DNA of 25,236 bases from CAYNWK01 sp964400875. Its GTDB lineage: Bacteria > Chloroflexota > Anaerolineae > Anaerolineales > UBA4823. This document shows, piece by piece, positions 8,104 through 16,180 of the stretch (within the stretch, counting starts at the first letter, position 1; every line of letters starts with the position of its first letter). Both the position numbers and the translations under genes were made by a program. The stretch covers positions 1 through 25,236 of the forward strand of contig CAYNWK010000059.1 in the NCBI GenBank assembly GCA_964400875.1. The letters run 5' to 3'. The notes under the pieces were generated by a model, which saw only the letters and a list, made by a program, of their open reading frames with translations, was not told the DNA's origin and did not search any database.

Positions 8104-9143
8104 ATGGCAAACGGTTGCTCACTCGTATCTGGCCGATCGTTCCTGTCCTGGCAGCCCTAGCCGTAACCGCGATCTTGTTGATCGTTTTTGGAGCCAGCCC
8201 GGTCGAATCATTCCAGGCGATGTTCAGCGGAGCCTTCGGCGATCAGGCAAAAACGCTCAGTGTAGCGGCTTTCTGGATTCCCTTGCTGCTCAGTTCGCTT
8301 GGCCTGCTGGTGACCTTTACGGCCGGCTTGTGGAACATCGGCGTGGAAGGGCAGATCGTTCTGGGGGCTATCGCGGCTTCCTGGGTTGCGCTATCTCTCG
8401 AGCTGCCCGCCCCCATTCAGCTGACTGTAGAAATTCTGGCGGCGATGGCCGCCGGCGCGCTGTGGGCTGCGCTCTCCGCAGTGTTGAAAACGCGCGGCAA
8501 GGTGCACGAGATCTTCAGCGGTCTGGCGCTCAACAATTTAGCCATCATCCTGACCAACTACCTGATCTCAGGCCCCTGGCAGCCTCCGGAAGGCGGCACT
8601 TTTCGGGGTACGCAGCCGTTTCCTGATTTCGCCTTGATGCCCCTGTTTGGAAATTCGCGCTTCAGCCCGCTCTCCCTGGTGCTCACCCTGGCGGCTCTGG
8701 GTCTTGTGTACCTGGCTCTGCGCGGCACCTTTTGGGGATTAAAGCTCAAAGCCTTGGGAAAGAACCCCTTCTCAGCGTTTTTGCTTGGCGTTTCCAGCGA
8801 GCGGGAGACCATCCTGGCGATGATGTTCTGCGGCGCGCTCGCCGGTCTGGGAGGAGCCGTGCGGGTATTAAGCTGGTTTGACAGCCTGCGGCAGAGCATT
8901 TCGGGCGGGATCGGTTTTCTGGCGCTCCTGGTGGTCATGCTGGCTGTCTACCGGCTCGTCCTGGTGCCTTTTATAGCCTTCTTCTTTTCCGCCGTACTAA
9001 ACGGCAGCATTTCCTTGCAGCTGCAAACCCAGTTGCACTCCTCGTTGGGCGGCATTCTGACCGGGGTAATGGTTCTGTTTGTTTTGTTATTCGGCGATGC
9101 GCGCATTTTCCGTTACTTGCGCCGGGAGAGACCCCATGAATGA
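8100..9143 (+). CDS. ABC transporter permease A1 (BPD_transp_2 family)
   Basis: 347 residues, strongly hydrophobic, with about eight or nine membrane segments. It carries the family motif NIGVEGQ (79-85), which marks the longer 'EG-type' permease of BMP-class transporters, and a cytoplasmic loop 'GKNPFSAFLLGV' expected to contact the ATPase. The start is GTG 8100 within a GTGA overlap with the ATPase stop; GGAGG at 8089-8093 is the ribosome site. The nearby ATG at 8104 is in another frame. Family knowledge places these permeases with nucleosides or purines, but substrate cannot be read from the sequence. It pairs with the next permease. Confidence 0.9.
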   Translation: MNGKRLLTRIWPIVPVLAALAVTAILLIVFGASPVESFQAMFSGAFGDQAKTLSVAAFWIPLLLSSLGLLVTFTAGLWNIGVEGQIVLGAIAASWVALSLELPAPIQLTVEILAAMAAGALWAALSAVLKTRGKVHEIFSGLALNNLAIILTNYLISGPWQPPEGGTFRGTQPFPDFALMPLFGNSRFSPLSLVLTLAALGLVYLALRGTFWGLKLKALGKNPFSAFLLGVSSERETILAMMFCGALAGLGGAVRVLSWFDSLRQSISGGIGFLALLVVMLAVYRLVLVPFIAFFFSAVLNGSISLQLQTQLHSSLGGILTGVMVLFVLLFGDARIFRYLRRERPHE

Positions 9144-10110
9144 AGCGCAGCTGATCAGAATTTTAACGTCGATCGTTTTGCAGGCTTCCCCATTGATCAT
9201 CGCCGTCTGCGGTGAAACCATCACGGAGCGAGCCGGGATCGTCAACCTCTCCTTAGACGGATCGATGTTGATGGCAGCGATGGCCGGATTCGTCGTCGGC
9301 TTAAAGACTCAGAACGTCTGGATGGGTTTCCTGGCGGCGGCGATCATCGGGGCGATCTTCGCTCTAATTGTCGCCTTTGGGAGTATTCGCTTACGGCAGA
9401 GCCAGGTGGCGATTGGTTTTGTGCTTACCCTGTTGGGAGACGATCTCAGCGCCTTCTTAGGCCAGAACTTTACCCGTATCCCCGGCGCGGTGATCCACCG
9501 GGTTGGCATCCCAATTCTGAAAGACATCCCTTATATCGGACCGATCATCTTCGATCAAGACATCGTTGTTTACTTCTCAATCGTGCTGATCATCTTCACA
9601 TGGTGGTTTTTCGGGCGGACGCAAGCGGGTTTGCGTCTCCGCAGCGCCGGCGAACGCCCGGAAGCCGCCTTTGCACGCGGGGTCAACGTAAACCGCGTGC
9701 GTTATCTATATACTATCGTGGGGGGCGCGCTGGTCGGCATCGCCGGGGCCGCTTACTCGCTGGACGTCAAGATCGGCTGGTCGGACGGGCATATCCGCGG
9801 CTACGGATGGATTGCCCTGGCGATCGTCATTTTCGGCGGCTGGTCGCCGATCCGGGGCGCCTTGGGGGCGGTGCTGTTTGGCGCAGCGAGGTCTCTGGCC
9901 AATATCCTGCCAACTTTCTACCCTGGTGTATCCGTCGTAGCCTTCAACGCTATCCCGTGGATTTTGATGATCGCGGTGTTGCTGGTCGTGGGCAGCGACG
10001 TCACAGAGCGTTTCATCGACTTGATGCCCCAACGCTGGCAGCCTCCTCTCAGGCGTTGGCTGCGCGTCTCTCCGCCGATGGCTTTGGGCACGACCTTTAT
10101 AGAGCGATGA
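9136..10110 (+). CDS. ABC transporter permease A2 (BPD_transp_2 family)
   Basis: 324 residues from ATG 9136, overlapping A1 by 8 bases, with GGGAGAG at 9124-9130. An upstream TTG at 9079 would extend the protein into the previous gene and is not favoured. It has the shorter 'DG-type' family motif NLSLDG (37-42), a loop 'GERPEAAFARGVNVNRVRY' and about eight or nine hydrophobic segments. It completes the permease pair of transporter A. The C-terminal tail (about 290-324) is polar and proline-containing. Confidence 0.9.
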   Translation: MNEAQLIRILTSIVLQASPLIIAVCGETITERAGIVNLSLDGSMLMAAMAGFVVGLKTQNVWMGFLAAAIIGAIFALIVAFGSIRLRQSQVAIGFVLTLLGDDLSAFLGQNFTRIPGAVIHRVGIPILKDIPYIGPIIFDQDIVVYFSIVLIIFTWWFFGRTQAGLRLRSAGERPEAAFARGVNVNRVRYLYTIVGGALVGIAGAAYSLDVKIGWSDGHIRGYGWIALAIVIFGGWSPIRGALGAVLFGAARSLANILPTFYPGVSVVAFNAIPWILMIAVLLVVGSDVTERFIDLMPQRWQPPLRRWLRVSPPMALGTTFIER

Positions 10111-10133
10111 TCCACATGCATATTCGCAGATGA
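10107..10133 (+). other. eight-codon mini-ORF bridging two permease genes
   Basis: An ATG at 10107 overlaps the A2 stop (ATGA) and reads MIHMHIRR to a TGA at 10131-10133 that overlaps the B1 start ATG at 10130 (again ATGA). It fills the 19-base gap exactly. No Shine-Dalgarno is visible for B1, so stop-restart relay through this short frame could couple the two genes. It may be coincidence; too short to judge by coding statistics. Confidence 0.3.
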
Positions 10134-11290
10134 CCATGCAATCTTCTACTTCCGGCAACCTTCGCTTGGGGCGGATCTTCGACCTTTCCTTGCCGCTCCT
10201 GGCGACTCTCGCTGCCTTGGCGATCGGGGCGGTCGTGCTGGTCTTGCTGGGAGTAAACCCGGTCGCAGCATATGGCGCGTTGGTGCAAGGCGCCTTTGGC
10301 AGCTCCAACGCCCTGGCGGATACCATCGTCAAGGCTACTCCGTTGTTATTTGTTGGTCTGGGCATCTGCATCGCATTCCGCGGCGGAGTGATCAACATCG
10401 GCGGCGAGGGTCAGCTGGTCGTTGGGGCTGTCTCCGCGACCTACGTGGGCCTGATCTTGCCTGAGTCCTCCGGTTGGCTGGTCATCCCCCTGGCACTGTT
10501 GGTTGGCTTCCTGGCTGGCGCAGTCTGGGGAGGCATCCCCGGCTTATTAAAAGCCTATTTCAACGTCAACGAAATCCTCAGTACGATCATGATGAACCAG
10601 ATCGCCGTACAGGGGATGAACTTTCTCCTGCGCGGCCCCTTGATCGATCCGGTTCAGCTGGAATCCGCTTCACGCATCCCTCAAACCGCCCGGTTGTCCC
10701 GGGCTTTTGACCTGCCGCGACTGATCCCCACCCGGCTGCACCTGGGCGCCGCCTTGGCGGTGCTCGCTGCAGTGCTTGTTTTCATCTTCTTGTGGCGCAC
10801 CACGATTGGTTACCGCATACGAGCTGTGGGTTTGAATCCGAACGCCTCCCGCTACGCCGGGATCAACGTACCGCGTTATATCGTGCTGTCCTTGTTATTG
10901 AGCGGCGCTTTCGCCGGCCTGGCAGGCGCAGTCCAGGTATACGGCGTCAATCACCGCATGTTCACCGACGGATCTGCGACCGGTTTTACCGGGAGCGCTG
11001 GATTTAACGGCATTGTCGCTGCCCTGTTTGGGCAGCTGCATCCCATCGGCGCCATCCCGGCTTCATTCCTGTTCGGCGCCTTGTTGGTGGGGGCGAACTC
11101 TATGCAGCGAGCTGTTCAAGTCCCCTCAGCTTTGATCACCGCGCTCAACGGTCTGGTGGTGGTCTTCGTGGTCAGCAGCGAGATCTGGCAGCGGCGGCGC
11201 GCCCGGCGGCGGTTGGCGGTTGCTGTCCAGGAGGAGGCGTCCGCCACGTCGGATGCAGACGTTGAACCTGAAACGGAGGCAGCCACATGA
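10130..11290 (+). CDS. ABC transporter permease B1 (BPD_transp_2 family)
   Basis: 386 residues, longer than A1 because of an N-terminal polar stretch and a C-terminal tail. The EG-type motif NIGGEGQ is at 89-95 and the loop 'GLNPNASRYAGINVPRYI' lies in the second half. The tail after about residue 350 is first very basic (RRRARRR) and then acidic (PETEAAT), a tail absent from the other three permeases and possibly a membrane-proximal or partner-binding segment. Start ATG 10130 (or ATG 10136, two codons later) lacks a clear ribosome site. The stop overlaps the next ATG by 4 bases. It is the first component of transporter B. Confidence 0.9.
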   Translation: MTMQSSTSGNLRLGRIFDLSLPLLATLAALAIGAVVLVLLGVNPVAAYGALVQGAFGSSNALADTIVKATPLLFVGLGICIAFRGGVINIGGEGQLVVGAVSATYVGLILPESSGWLVIPLALLVGFLAGAVWGGIPGLLKAYFNVNEILSTIMMNQIAVQGMNFLLRGPLIDPVQLESASRIPQTARLSRAFDLPRLIPTRLHLGAALAVLAAVLVFIFLWRTTIGYRIRAVGLNPNASRYAGINVPRYIVLSLLLSGAFAGLAGAVQVYGVNHRMFTDGSATGFTGSAGFNGIVAALFGQLHPIGAIPASFLFGALLVGANSMQRAVQVPSALITALNGLVVVFVVSSEIWQRRRARRRLAVAVQEEASATSDADVEPETEAAT

Positions 11291-12219
11291 TCGCTGATCT
11301 GTTTACCGCCCAGGTGCTGATCGGCGTGCTCGCTTCCGGTATCCGCCTGGCCACTCCTTACCTGTATGCCTCGATTGGGGAGACTTTTGGGCAGCGTTCC
11401 GGCGTGCTCAATTTAGGCGTTGACGGGCAGATGTTGCTGGGCGCGTTTGCCGGATTTTATGTGGTCTTTAATACTGGCAACCTGGCTTTAGGCGTGGCCG
11501 CTGCCATACTTGTCGGGGCTTTAATGGGTCTGGCAATGGCGTTCGTCAGCGTCACCCTGCAGGCCGAACAGGGCATCAGCGGGATCGGTTTCTATCTATT
11601 CGGTTTGGGTTTAAGCGATCTGTTGTTCCAGAAAACCCTGGGGACGGTCGAGACGGTCAGCGGGTTTCGCCCTATCCATATCCCTGTATTAAGCGATCTT
11701 CCCATACTGGGACGGGTACTGTTCAGCCAGAACTTACTGGTGTATATTGCCTATGCCATGGTGCCTATCGCATGGTTTATCCTCAATAAGACCAATTTTG
11801 GCCTGATGATCCGTTCGGTGGGCGAGAATCCGGAAGCAGCCGATTCTTTGGGAGTCAGCGTCAGCAGGGTGCGTTATTTCACCGTTACATTGGGCGGCGC
11901 CTTCTCCGGTTTAGCCGGGGCATCGCTGTCGATCGCACTGTTGAACGTATTCCAGCAGAACTTGACCAGCGGTCTAGGCTTCATCGCTGTGGCGCTGGTC
12001 TATTTTGGCGGATGGCGTCCTTTTGGGGTGTTGGCCGGATCGTTGCTCTTCAGCTCGGTCAATGCTTTGCAGTTGTGGGTCCAGACGTTGAATATCCCGA
12101 TCCCTTCGGATATCGCCATCATGATGCCTTACGTCTTGACCATTCTGGCGTTAGTCGTCGCCGTACAGCGGGTACGCCCACCGGCGGCGTTAACCAAACC
12201 TTTTGAACGAGGGGATTGA
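11287..12219 (+). CDS. ABC transporter permease B2 (BPD_transp_2 family)
   Basis: 310 residues, starting in an ATGA overlap with B1. It has the DG-type motif NLGVDGQ (42-48) and the loop 'GENPEAADSLGVSVSRVRY', nearly the same as in A2 ('GERPEAAFARGVNVNRVRY'), so A2 and B2 are paralogues as are A1 and B1. About eight hydrophobic segments. With B1 it forms the membrane channel of transporter B, whose binding protein and ATPase follow. Confidence 0.9.
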   Translation: MIADLFTAQVLIGVLASGIRLATPYLYASIGETFGQRSGVLNLGVDGQMLLGAFAGFYVVFNTGNLALGVAAAILVGALMGLAMAFVSVTLQAEQGISGIGFYLFGLGLSDLLFQKTLGTVETVSGFRPIHIPVLSDLPILGRVLFSQNLLVYIAYAMVPIAWFILNKTNFGLMIRSVGENPEAADSLGVSVSRVRYFTVTLGGAFSGLAGASLSIALLNVFQQNLTSGLGFIAVALVYFGGWRPFGVLAGSLLFSSVNALQLWVQTLNIPIPSDIAIMMPYVLTILALVVAVQRVRPPAALTKPFERGD

Positions 12220-12254
12220 TCCGATACACTATAAGAGACAATTGATAAGTCTAC

Positions 12255-12314
12255 AGGAGGTGATTGCAAACCTATTTTGATTTGTTCATCCTGTTCGACG
12301 ATATTTCAATCTAA
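12255..12314 (+). promoter_or_regulatory. full-length Shine-Dalgarno and short frame in the leader of the binding-protein gene
   Basis: The 121-base gap before the binding-protein gene contains AGGAGGTGAT (12255-12264), a ten-base complement to the 3' end of 16S rRNA, 77 bases ahead of the annotated start. Close behind it a TTG at 12264 opens a 16-codon frame (MQTYFDLFILFDDISI) ending TAA at 12312-12314; the spacing is shorter than ideal. It may be a leader peptide, a ribosome standby site or a remnant. A weak promoter-like pair, TTGATT (12277-12282) with GATATT (12300-12305), 17 bases apart, also lies here. Confidence 0.3.
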
Positions 12315-12340
12315 CCGAATGAATTTCAAGGAAGGAGAAC

Positions 12341-14527
12341 ATGAATAAAAATCGCAAATGGTTCGGGCTAATCTTGCTGATCGCGTTGTTGCTCAGCGCT
12401 TGCACCAGCCCAACCCCAACCACAGCTCCCCCGGCTGATACCCCAGAGCCTGGCGCAGAACCGACCCAGGCGGAGGCCATGGGACCTTTCCGCGTCGCCG
12501 TAGTGATGCCCAGCGCAATCAATGACTTGGCGTTCAGCCAGAGCATGTACGATGCCCTGACTGCGCTTGAAAGCGAGATGGGTTCGGACAATTTCGAGTT
12601 TGCTTACTCGGACAACCTGTTCGTCGTTGATGACGCTGCCGCTGCCATCCGGGATTACGCCAGCCAGGGTTACGATCTGGTGATCGGCCACGGCTCTCAG
12701 TATGGCAGCTCGCTGGCCGAGATCGCGCCGGACTTTCCGGACACCAGCTTTGCCTGGGGCACCACAGTGGATACCTTCACCGATCAAGGCATCGATAACG
12801 TTTTTGCCTACGAGGCCCGCTCCGAGCAGGGCGGTTACGTCAATGGCGTGATCGCTGCAAGCCTCACGGAAAGTGGTGTGCTTGGCGTCGTCGGCCCAAT
12901 CGAAACCGGCGATGCGCAGCTGTACGTTGACGGATTCAAGGCTGGCGCTGAAGCGACCAAACCAGATGTCAACGTCCAGGTCAACTACATCGGCTCGTTC
13001 AGCGACGTCGCGCTGGCCTCCGAAGCCGCGCAGACTCATGTCAACTCCGGCGCTGACGCTTTGACTGGAACCGCCCAGATGGTAGTAGGCGCGATAGGCG
13101 TCGCCGAGGAAAATGGGCTTCCCTGGTTCGGGACCCAATCCAGCCAGACCTCCCTGGCGCCCGACATCGTCGTCGCTAACCAGGTCTATGACTGGACCGT
13201 GGTGCTCGACCAGATCATCGAACTGGTCAAAGGCGGCACCTTGGGTGGGCAGGCGTTCGCTATCACGCTGGCCAATGGCGGCCTTGTGATGGACTACAAC
13301 GATAACTACGATCTGCCCGCTGATGTGAGAACGCTGGCCGATGAGACCGTGGCAGGCATCGTTGATGGCTCGATCACGGTTGGTGAAGCGCCCCCACCGA
13401 CTACTGGTGAGGGAGAAGGCGAAACGATGAGTGAGCTCGTCTTTGGTGTAGTTCTGGTTGGCCCGCGCAATGATCATGGCTGGAGTCAGGCTCACTACGA
13501 GGCCGGACAGTATGTCGAAGAGAACCTGCCCGGTTCGCGCATGATCGTCTTCGAGTCGCTCAATCCCGCTGACAAGCCAGAAGCCACGCTCGAAGGTGTG
13601 GTGGATGAGATGGTCGCCGATGGCGCCACCCTGATCCTGACCACCTCGGATGAGTTCGAGGAAGATACCTTGAGCGTCGCCGAGAAATACCCGGATATCA
13701 CCTTCATCAACGTCTCCGGTGATGACGCCAAGACCGGCGAAGCGCCGCCAAACCTGGGCAACTTCATGGGTCGCATGGAAGATATGAAAGCTGTCGCCGG
13801 ATGCTCCGCAGCCCTGGCTACCGAAACCGGCCAGATTGGATACCTGGGACCGTTAATCAACTTCGAAACTCGCCGTCTGGCATCCTCCGCTTATCTCGGC
13901 GCGAAATACTGCTACGAGAATTATCGCGGGATGAATCCCGATGACCTCGGCTTCACCGTATCCTGGATCGGTTTCTGGTTCAACATCCCCGGTGTGACCG
14001 CCGACCCCACCGAAGTGACCACGAACTTCTTTGACACCGGTCATGATGTGGTGATGAGCGGCATCGATACCACTGAAGGCATCGACGTCGCCGGGCAGCG
14101 CGCCGCGCAGGGTGATACGGTCTGGGCGGTTCCTTACGACTTCGAAGGCGCTTGCGATCAGGCGCCGGATATCTGCCTGGGCGTGCCGTACTTCAACTGG
14201 GGCCCTGCCTATCTGGATACCGCGACCGCGGTGCAGAACGGCACCTGGGAGCAATCCTGGGATTGGCTCCCGCCATATTGGCAGGATCTGACCGACAACG
14301 ACCAGACTGCTGTCGGCTGGGTCAGCGGTCCTGCGTTGACCGCCGATATGCAGGCCTCCCTGGATGAATTCATCGCCGGGATGGCCTCTGGGGATATCCA
14401 GGTTTGGTCCGGGCCGATCAACCTGCAGGACGGGTCCGAGTACGTCCCCGCAGGCGAAGCGGCTACCGATGATCAGGTCTGGTACTTACCTCAACTGTTG
14501 GAGGGGATGACAGGCCCGAGCGAGTAA
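12341..14527 (+). CDS. double-domain BMP-family substrate-binding lipoprotein
   Basis: 728 residues, about twice a normal BMP/PnrA-type binding protein. Residues 1-21 are a lipoprotein signal with lipobox LSAC (Cys21), then a Thr/Pro-rich tether (22-46). Domain 1 (about 48-345) starts RVAVVMPSAINDLAFSQ. A Pro/Gly/Glu linker (350-363) leads to domain 2 (about 364-700), which starts LVFGVVLVGPRNDHGWSQ and has the NWGP motif (619-622) of another BMP subgroup. Both domains keep an ND..[FW]SQ element (61-67 and 377-383), so this is a tandem fusion of two divergent BMP domains. BMP proteins bind nucleosides or related ligands and deliver them to permeases. Start ATG 12341 has GGAGA at 12334-12338. 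One binding gene lies among four permeases and two ATPases, so the two domains may serve different ligands or both transporters. Confidence 0.9.
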   Translation: MNKNRKWFGLILLIALLLSACTSPTPTTAPPADTPEPGAEPTQAEAMGPFRVAVVMPSAINDLAFSQSMYDALTALESEMGSDNFEFAYSDNLFVVDDAAAAIRDYASQGYDLVIGHGSQYGSSLAEIAPDFPDTSFAWGTTVDTFTDQGIDNVFAYEARSEQGGYVNGVIAASLTESGVLGVVGPIETGDAQLYVDGFKAGAEATKPDVNVQVNYIGSFSDVALASEAAQTHVNSGADALTGTAQMVVGAIGVAEENGLPWFGTQSSQTSLAPDIVVANQVYDWTVVLDQIIELVKGGTLGGQAFAITLANGGLVMDYNDNYDLPADVRTLADETVAGIVDGSITVGEAPPPTTGEGEGETMSELVFGVVLVGPRNDHGWSQAHYEAGQYVEENLPGSRMIVFESLNPADKPEATLEGVVDEMVADGATLILTTSDEFEEDTLSVAEKYPDITFINVSGDDAKTGEAPPNLGNFMGRMEDMKAVAGCSAALATETGQIGYLGPLINFETRRLASSAYLGAKYCYENYRGMNPDDLGFTVSWIGFWFNIPGVTADPTEVTTNFFDTGHDVVMSGIDTTEGIDVAGQRAAQGDTVWAVPYDFEGACDQAPDICLGVPYFNWGPAYLDTATAVQNGTWEQSWDWLPPYWQDLTDNDQTAVGWVSGPALTADMQASLDEFIAGMASGDIQVWSGPINLQDGSEYVPAGEAATDDQVWYLPQLLEGMTGPSE

Positions 14528-14560
14528 GTTTGACTTTCAAGTTCATGTAAGCAATCCAAG

Positions 14561-14591
14561 GGGAGAGAGCGGCAGCCTGCCGCTCTCTCCC
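14561..14591 (+). other. intercistronic stem-loop between binding protein and ATPase
   Basis: GGGAGAGAGCGGCAG (14561-14575) is perfectly complementary to 14577-14591; a realistic fold is a 13-bp GC-rich stem with an AGCCT loop. No T-run follows (TGGTAGGATTATT), so it is more likely an mRNA-stabilising or partially terminating hairpin that raises the binding protein's expression over the ATPase, as is common in ABC operons. A true intrinsic terminator is less likely. Confidence 0.65.
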
Positions 14592-14614
14592 TGGTAGGAT
14601 TATTAGAGAGAGCT

Positions 14615-16180
14615 ATGGATCAACCAGAGTTGCTGCCAACTGGTCGCCCGCGCATCGATCACATGGAGATGCTCGGCATCGTCAAGCGTTTTCCCGGCGT
14701 GCTGGCCAATGATCACGTCGATTTTGACGTGACCGCCGGGGAAGTGCATGCCTTGCTGGGGGAAAACGGGGCCGGGAAAAGTACGCTAATGAAGATCCTG
14801 TACGGGCTGTACCAGCCGAACGAAGGCGAGATCCGTTTGAACGGCCAGGGGGTGAAGATCGATTCTCCTGCCGACGCCATCCGACTGGGCATCGGCATGA
14901 TCCACCAGCATTTCATGCTGGTCCCATCGCTCACGGTCGTCGAGAACGTGGCTTTGGGTCTGCCTTCCTCGCGCGGCCCGCTGACCGATCTCGAACGGGT
15001 CGCCAAGCGGATCGAGGAACTGGCTCAGGTATACGGGCTACAGGTTGACCCCGAGGCTTACGTGTGGCAGCTCTCGGTAGGTCAGCAGCAGCGGGTTGAG
15101 ATCATCAAGGCGCTCTATCGCGGCGCGGCGTTGCTGATTCTGGACGAGCCCACCGCTGTGCTCACGCCGCAGGAAGTGGATGAATTATTCATAACTTTTA
15201 AACAGATGGTGTTAGATGGGCATGCTCTGATCTTCATCTCTCATAAGCTTCATGAAGTGCTTGCCATCAGCGATCGGGTCACCGTCTTGCGCGACGGTCA
15301 GGTGGTCGGCTCCCGACGTACACAAGAATCGACTAAGAACGATCTGGCGACCCTGATGGTTGGCCGGGAGATGGGTTTGAATATTTCCCGCTTCGCCGTC
15401 GAGAAAGGCGCCCCGCGCCTGGAACTCAGAGATCTGTGGGCAGAGAGCGACCGCGGCACCCCGGCATTACGCGGGGTGAGCCTGAGGGTTCGCGCCGGAG
15501 AAATCCTCGGTGTGGCCGGCGTGTCCGGCAACGGGCAGCGCGAGCTGGCAGAGGTGATCAATGGTTTGCGACCGGCGACGCGCGGCAAGGTGCTCCTGGA
15601 ATCTGTTGACATCACTGGTAAGTCGCCCAGGGAAATGATACCCCTCGGTCTGTCCTATATCCCGGAAGAACGTATGCGGGATGGTATGATTAGGGATTTT
15701 TCGGTCGCCGAGAATCTGATTCTGCGAGAGCATCAAAAACGGCCATTTTCGCGGGCCACTTTTTTCAATTTTCGCGCCATTGAGCGCCATGCCTCAGAAC
15801 TTATCCAAAAATTCAATGTCAAAACACCCTCACAAGCGACGCCGGTCAAGAGTTTATCCGGCGGGAACATTCAAAAGCTAATCTTGGCGCGGGAACTGTC
15901 CCGCAAGCCACGGGTGTTAATCGCCGCACAACCGACGCGCGGGCTCGATATCGGCGCTACCGAGTATGTTCACAAACGTTTGCTGGACCAAAGACAGGAA
16001 GGTACGGCCACCTTGCTGATCTCAGAGGATCTAGACGAAATACTGGCCCTCTCGGACCGCATCGTGGTTATCTACGAGGGCCAGGTTATGGGAGAAGTCC
16101 TCGGCGACCAGGCCACTCCGGAGCAGCTCGGGTTGATGATGGCCGGCGTGCGTGCGGAAGTAGGAGAAACGCTTGAATGA
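14615..16180 (+). CDS. ABC transporter ATP-binding protein, nucleoside/purine type (transporter B)
   Basis: 521 residues with two ABC cassettes. First: Walker A GENGAGKST (49-57), Q-loop Gln98 in IGMIHQHFMLVPSLTV, signature LSVGQQQR (153-160), Walker B LLILDE (173-178), switch His210. Second: degenerate Walker A GVSGNGQRE (Gln308 for Lys), signature LSGGNIQ (414-420), degenerate Walker B VLIAAQPTRGLD. It is closer to the YufO/BMP textbook sequence than the transporter A ATPase ('HQHFMLVPSLTVVENV' here against 'YQDPLDFPPF' there). Start ATG 14615 has GAGAGAG at 14606-14612; ATG 14663 (Met17) is an alternative closer to the usual family start. The stop overlaps the next gene by 4 bases. Confidence 0.92.
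   Translation: MDQPELLPTGRPRIDHMEMLGIVKRFPGVLANDHVDFDVTAGEVHALLGENGAGKSTLMKILYGLYQPNEGEIRLNGQGVKIDSPADAIRLGIGMIHQHFMLVPSLTVVENVALGLPSSRGPLTDLERVAKRIEELAQVYGLQVDPEAYVWQLSVGQQQRVEIIKALYRGAALLILDEPTAVLTPQEVDELFITFKQMVLDGHALIFISHKLHEVLAISDRVTVLRDGQVVGSRRTQESTKNDLATLMVGREMGLNISRFAVEKGAPRLELRDLWAESDRGTPALRGVSLRVRAGEILGVAGVSGNGQRELAEVINGLRPATRGKVLLESVDITGKSPREMIPLGLSYIPEERMRDGMIRDFSVAENLILREHQKRPFSRATFFNFRAIERHASELIQKFNVKTPSQATPVKSLSGGNIQKLILARELSRKPRVLIAAQPTRGLDIGATEYVHKRLLDQRQEGTATLLISEDLDEILALSDRIVVIYEGQVMGEVLGDQATPEQLGLMMAGVRAEVGETLE

Noticed and set aside
9600..10133. A 177-codon + strand frame inside permease A2
   Set aside because: It overlaps a well-supported permease in another frame and is Arg-rich low-information sequence; only its last eight codons are mentioned as a possible coupling mini-ORF.
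12368..13495. Long minus-strand open frame (375 codons) opposite the binding-protein gene
   Set aside because: It mirrors a clearly coding lipoprotein gene, has no recognisable domain and reflects GC-rich third-position bias.
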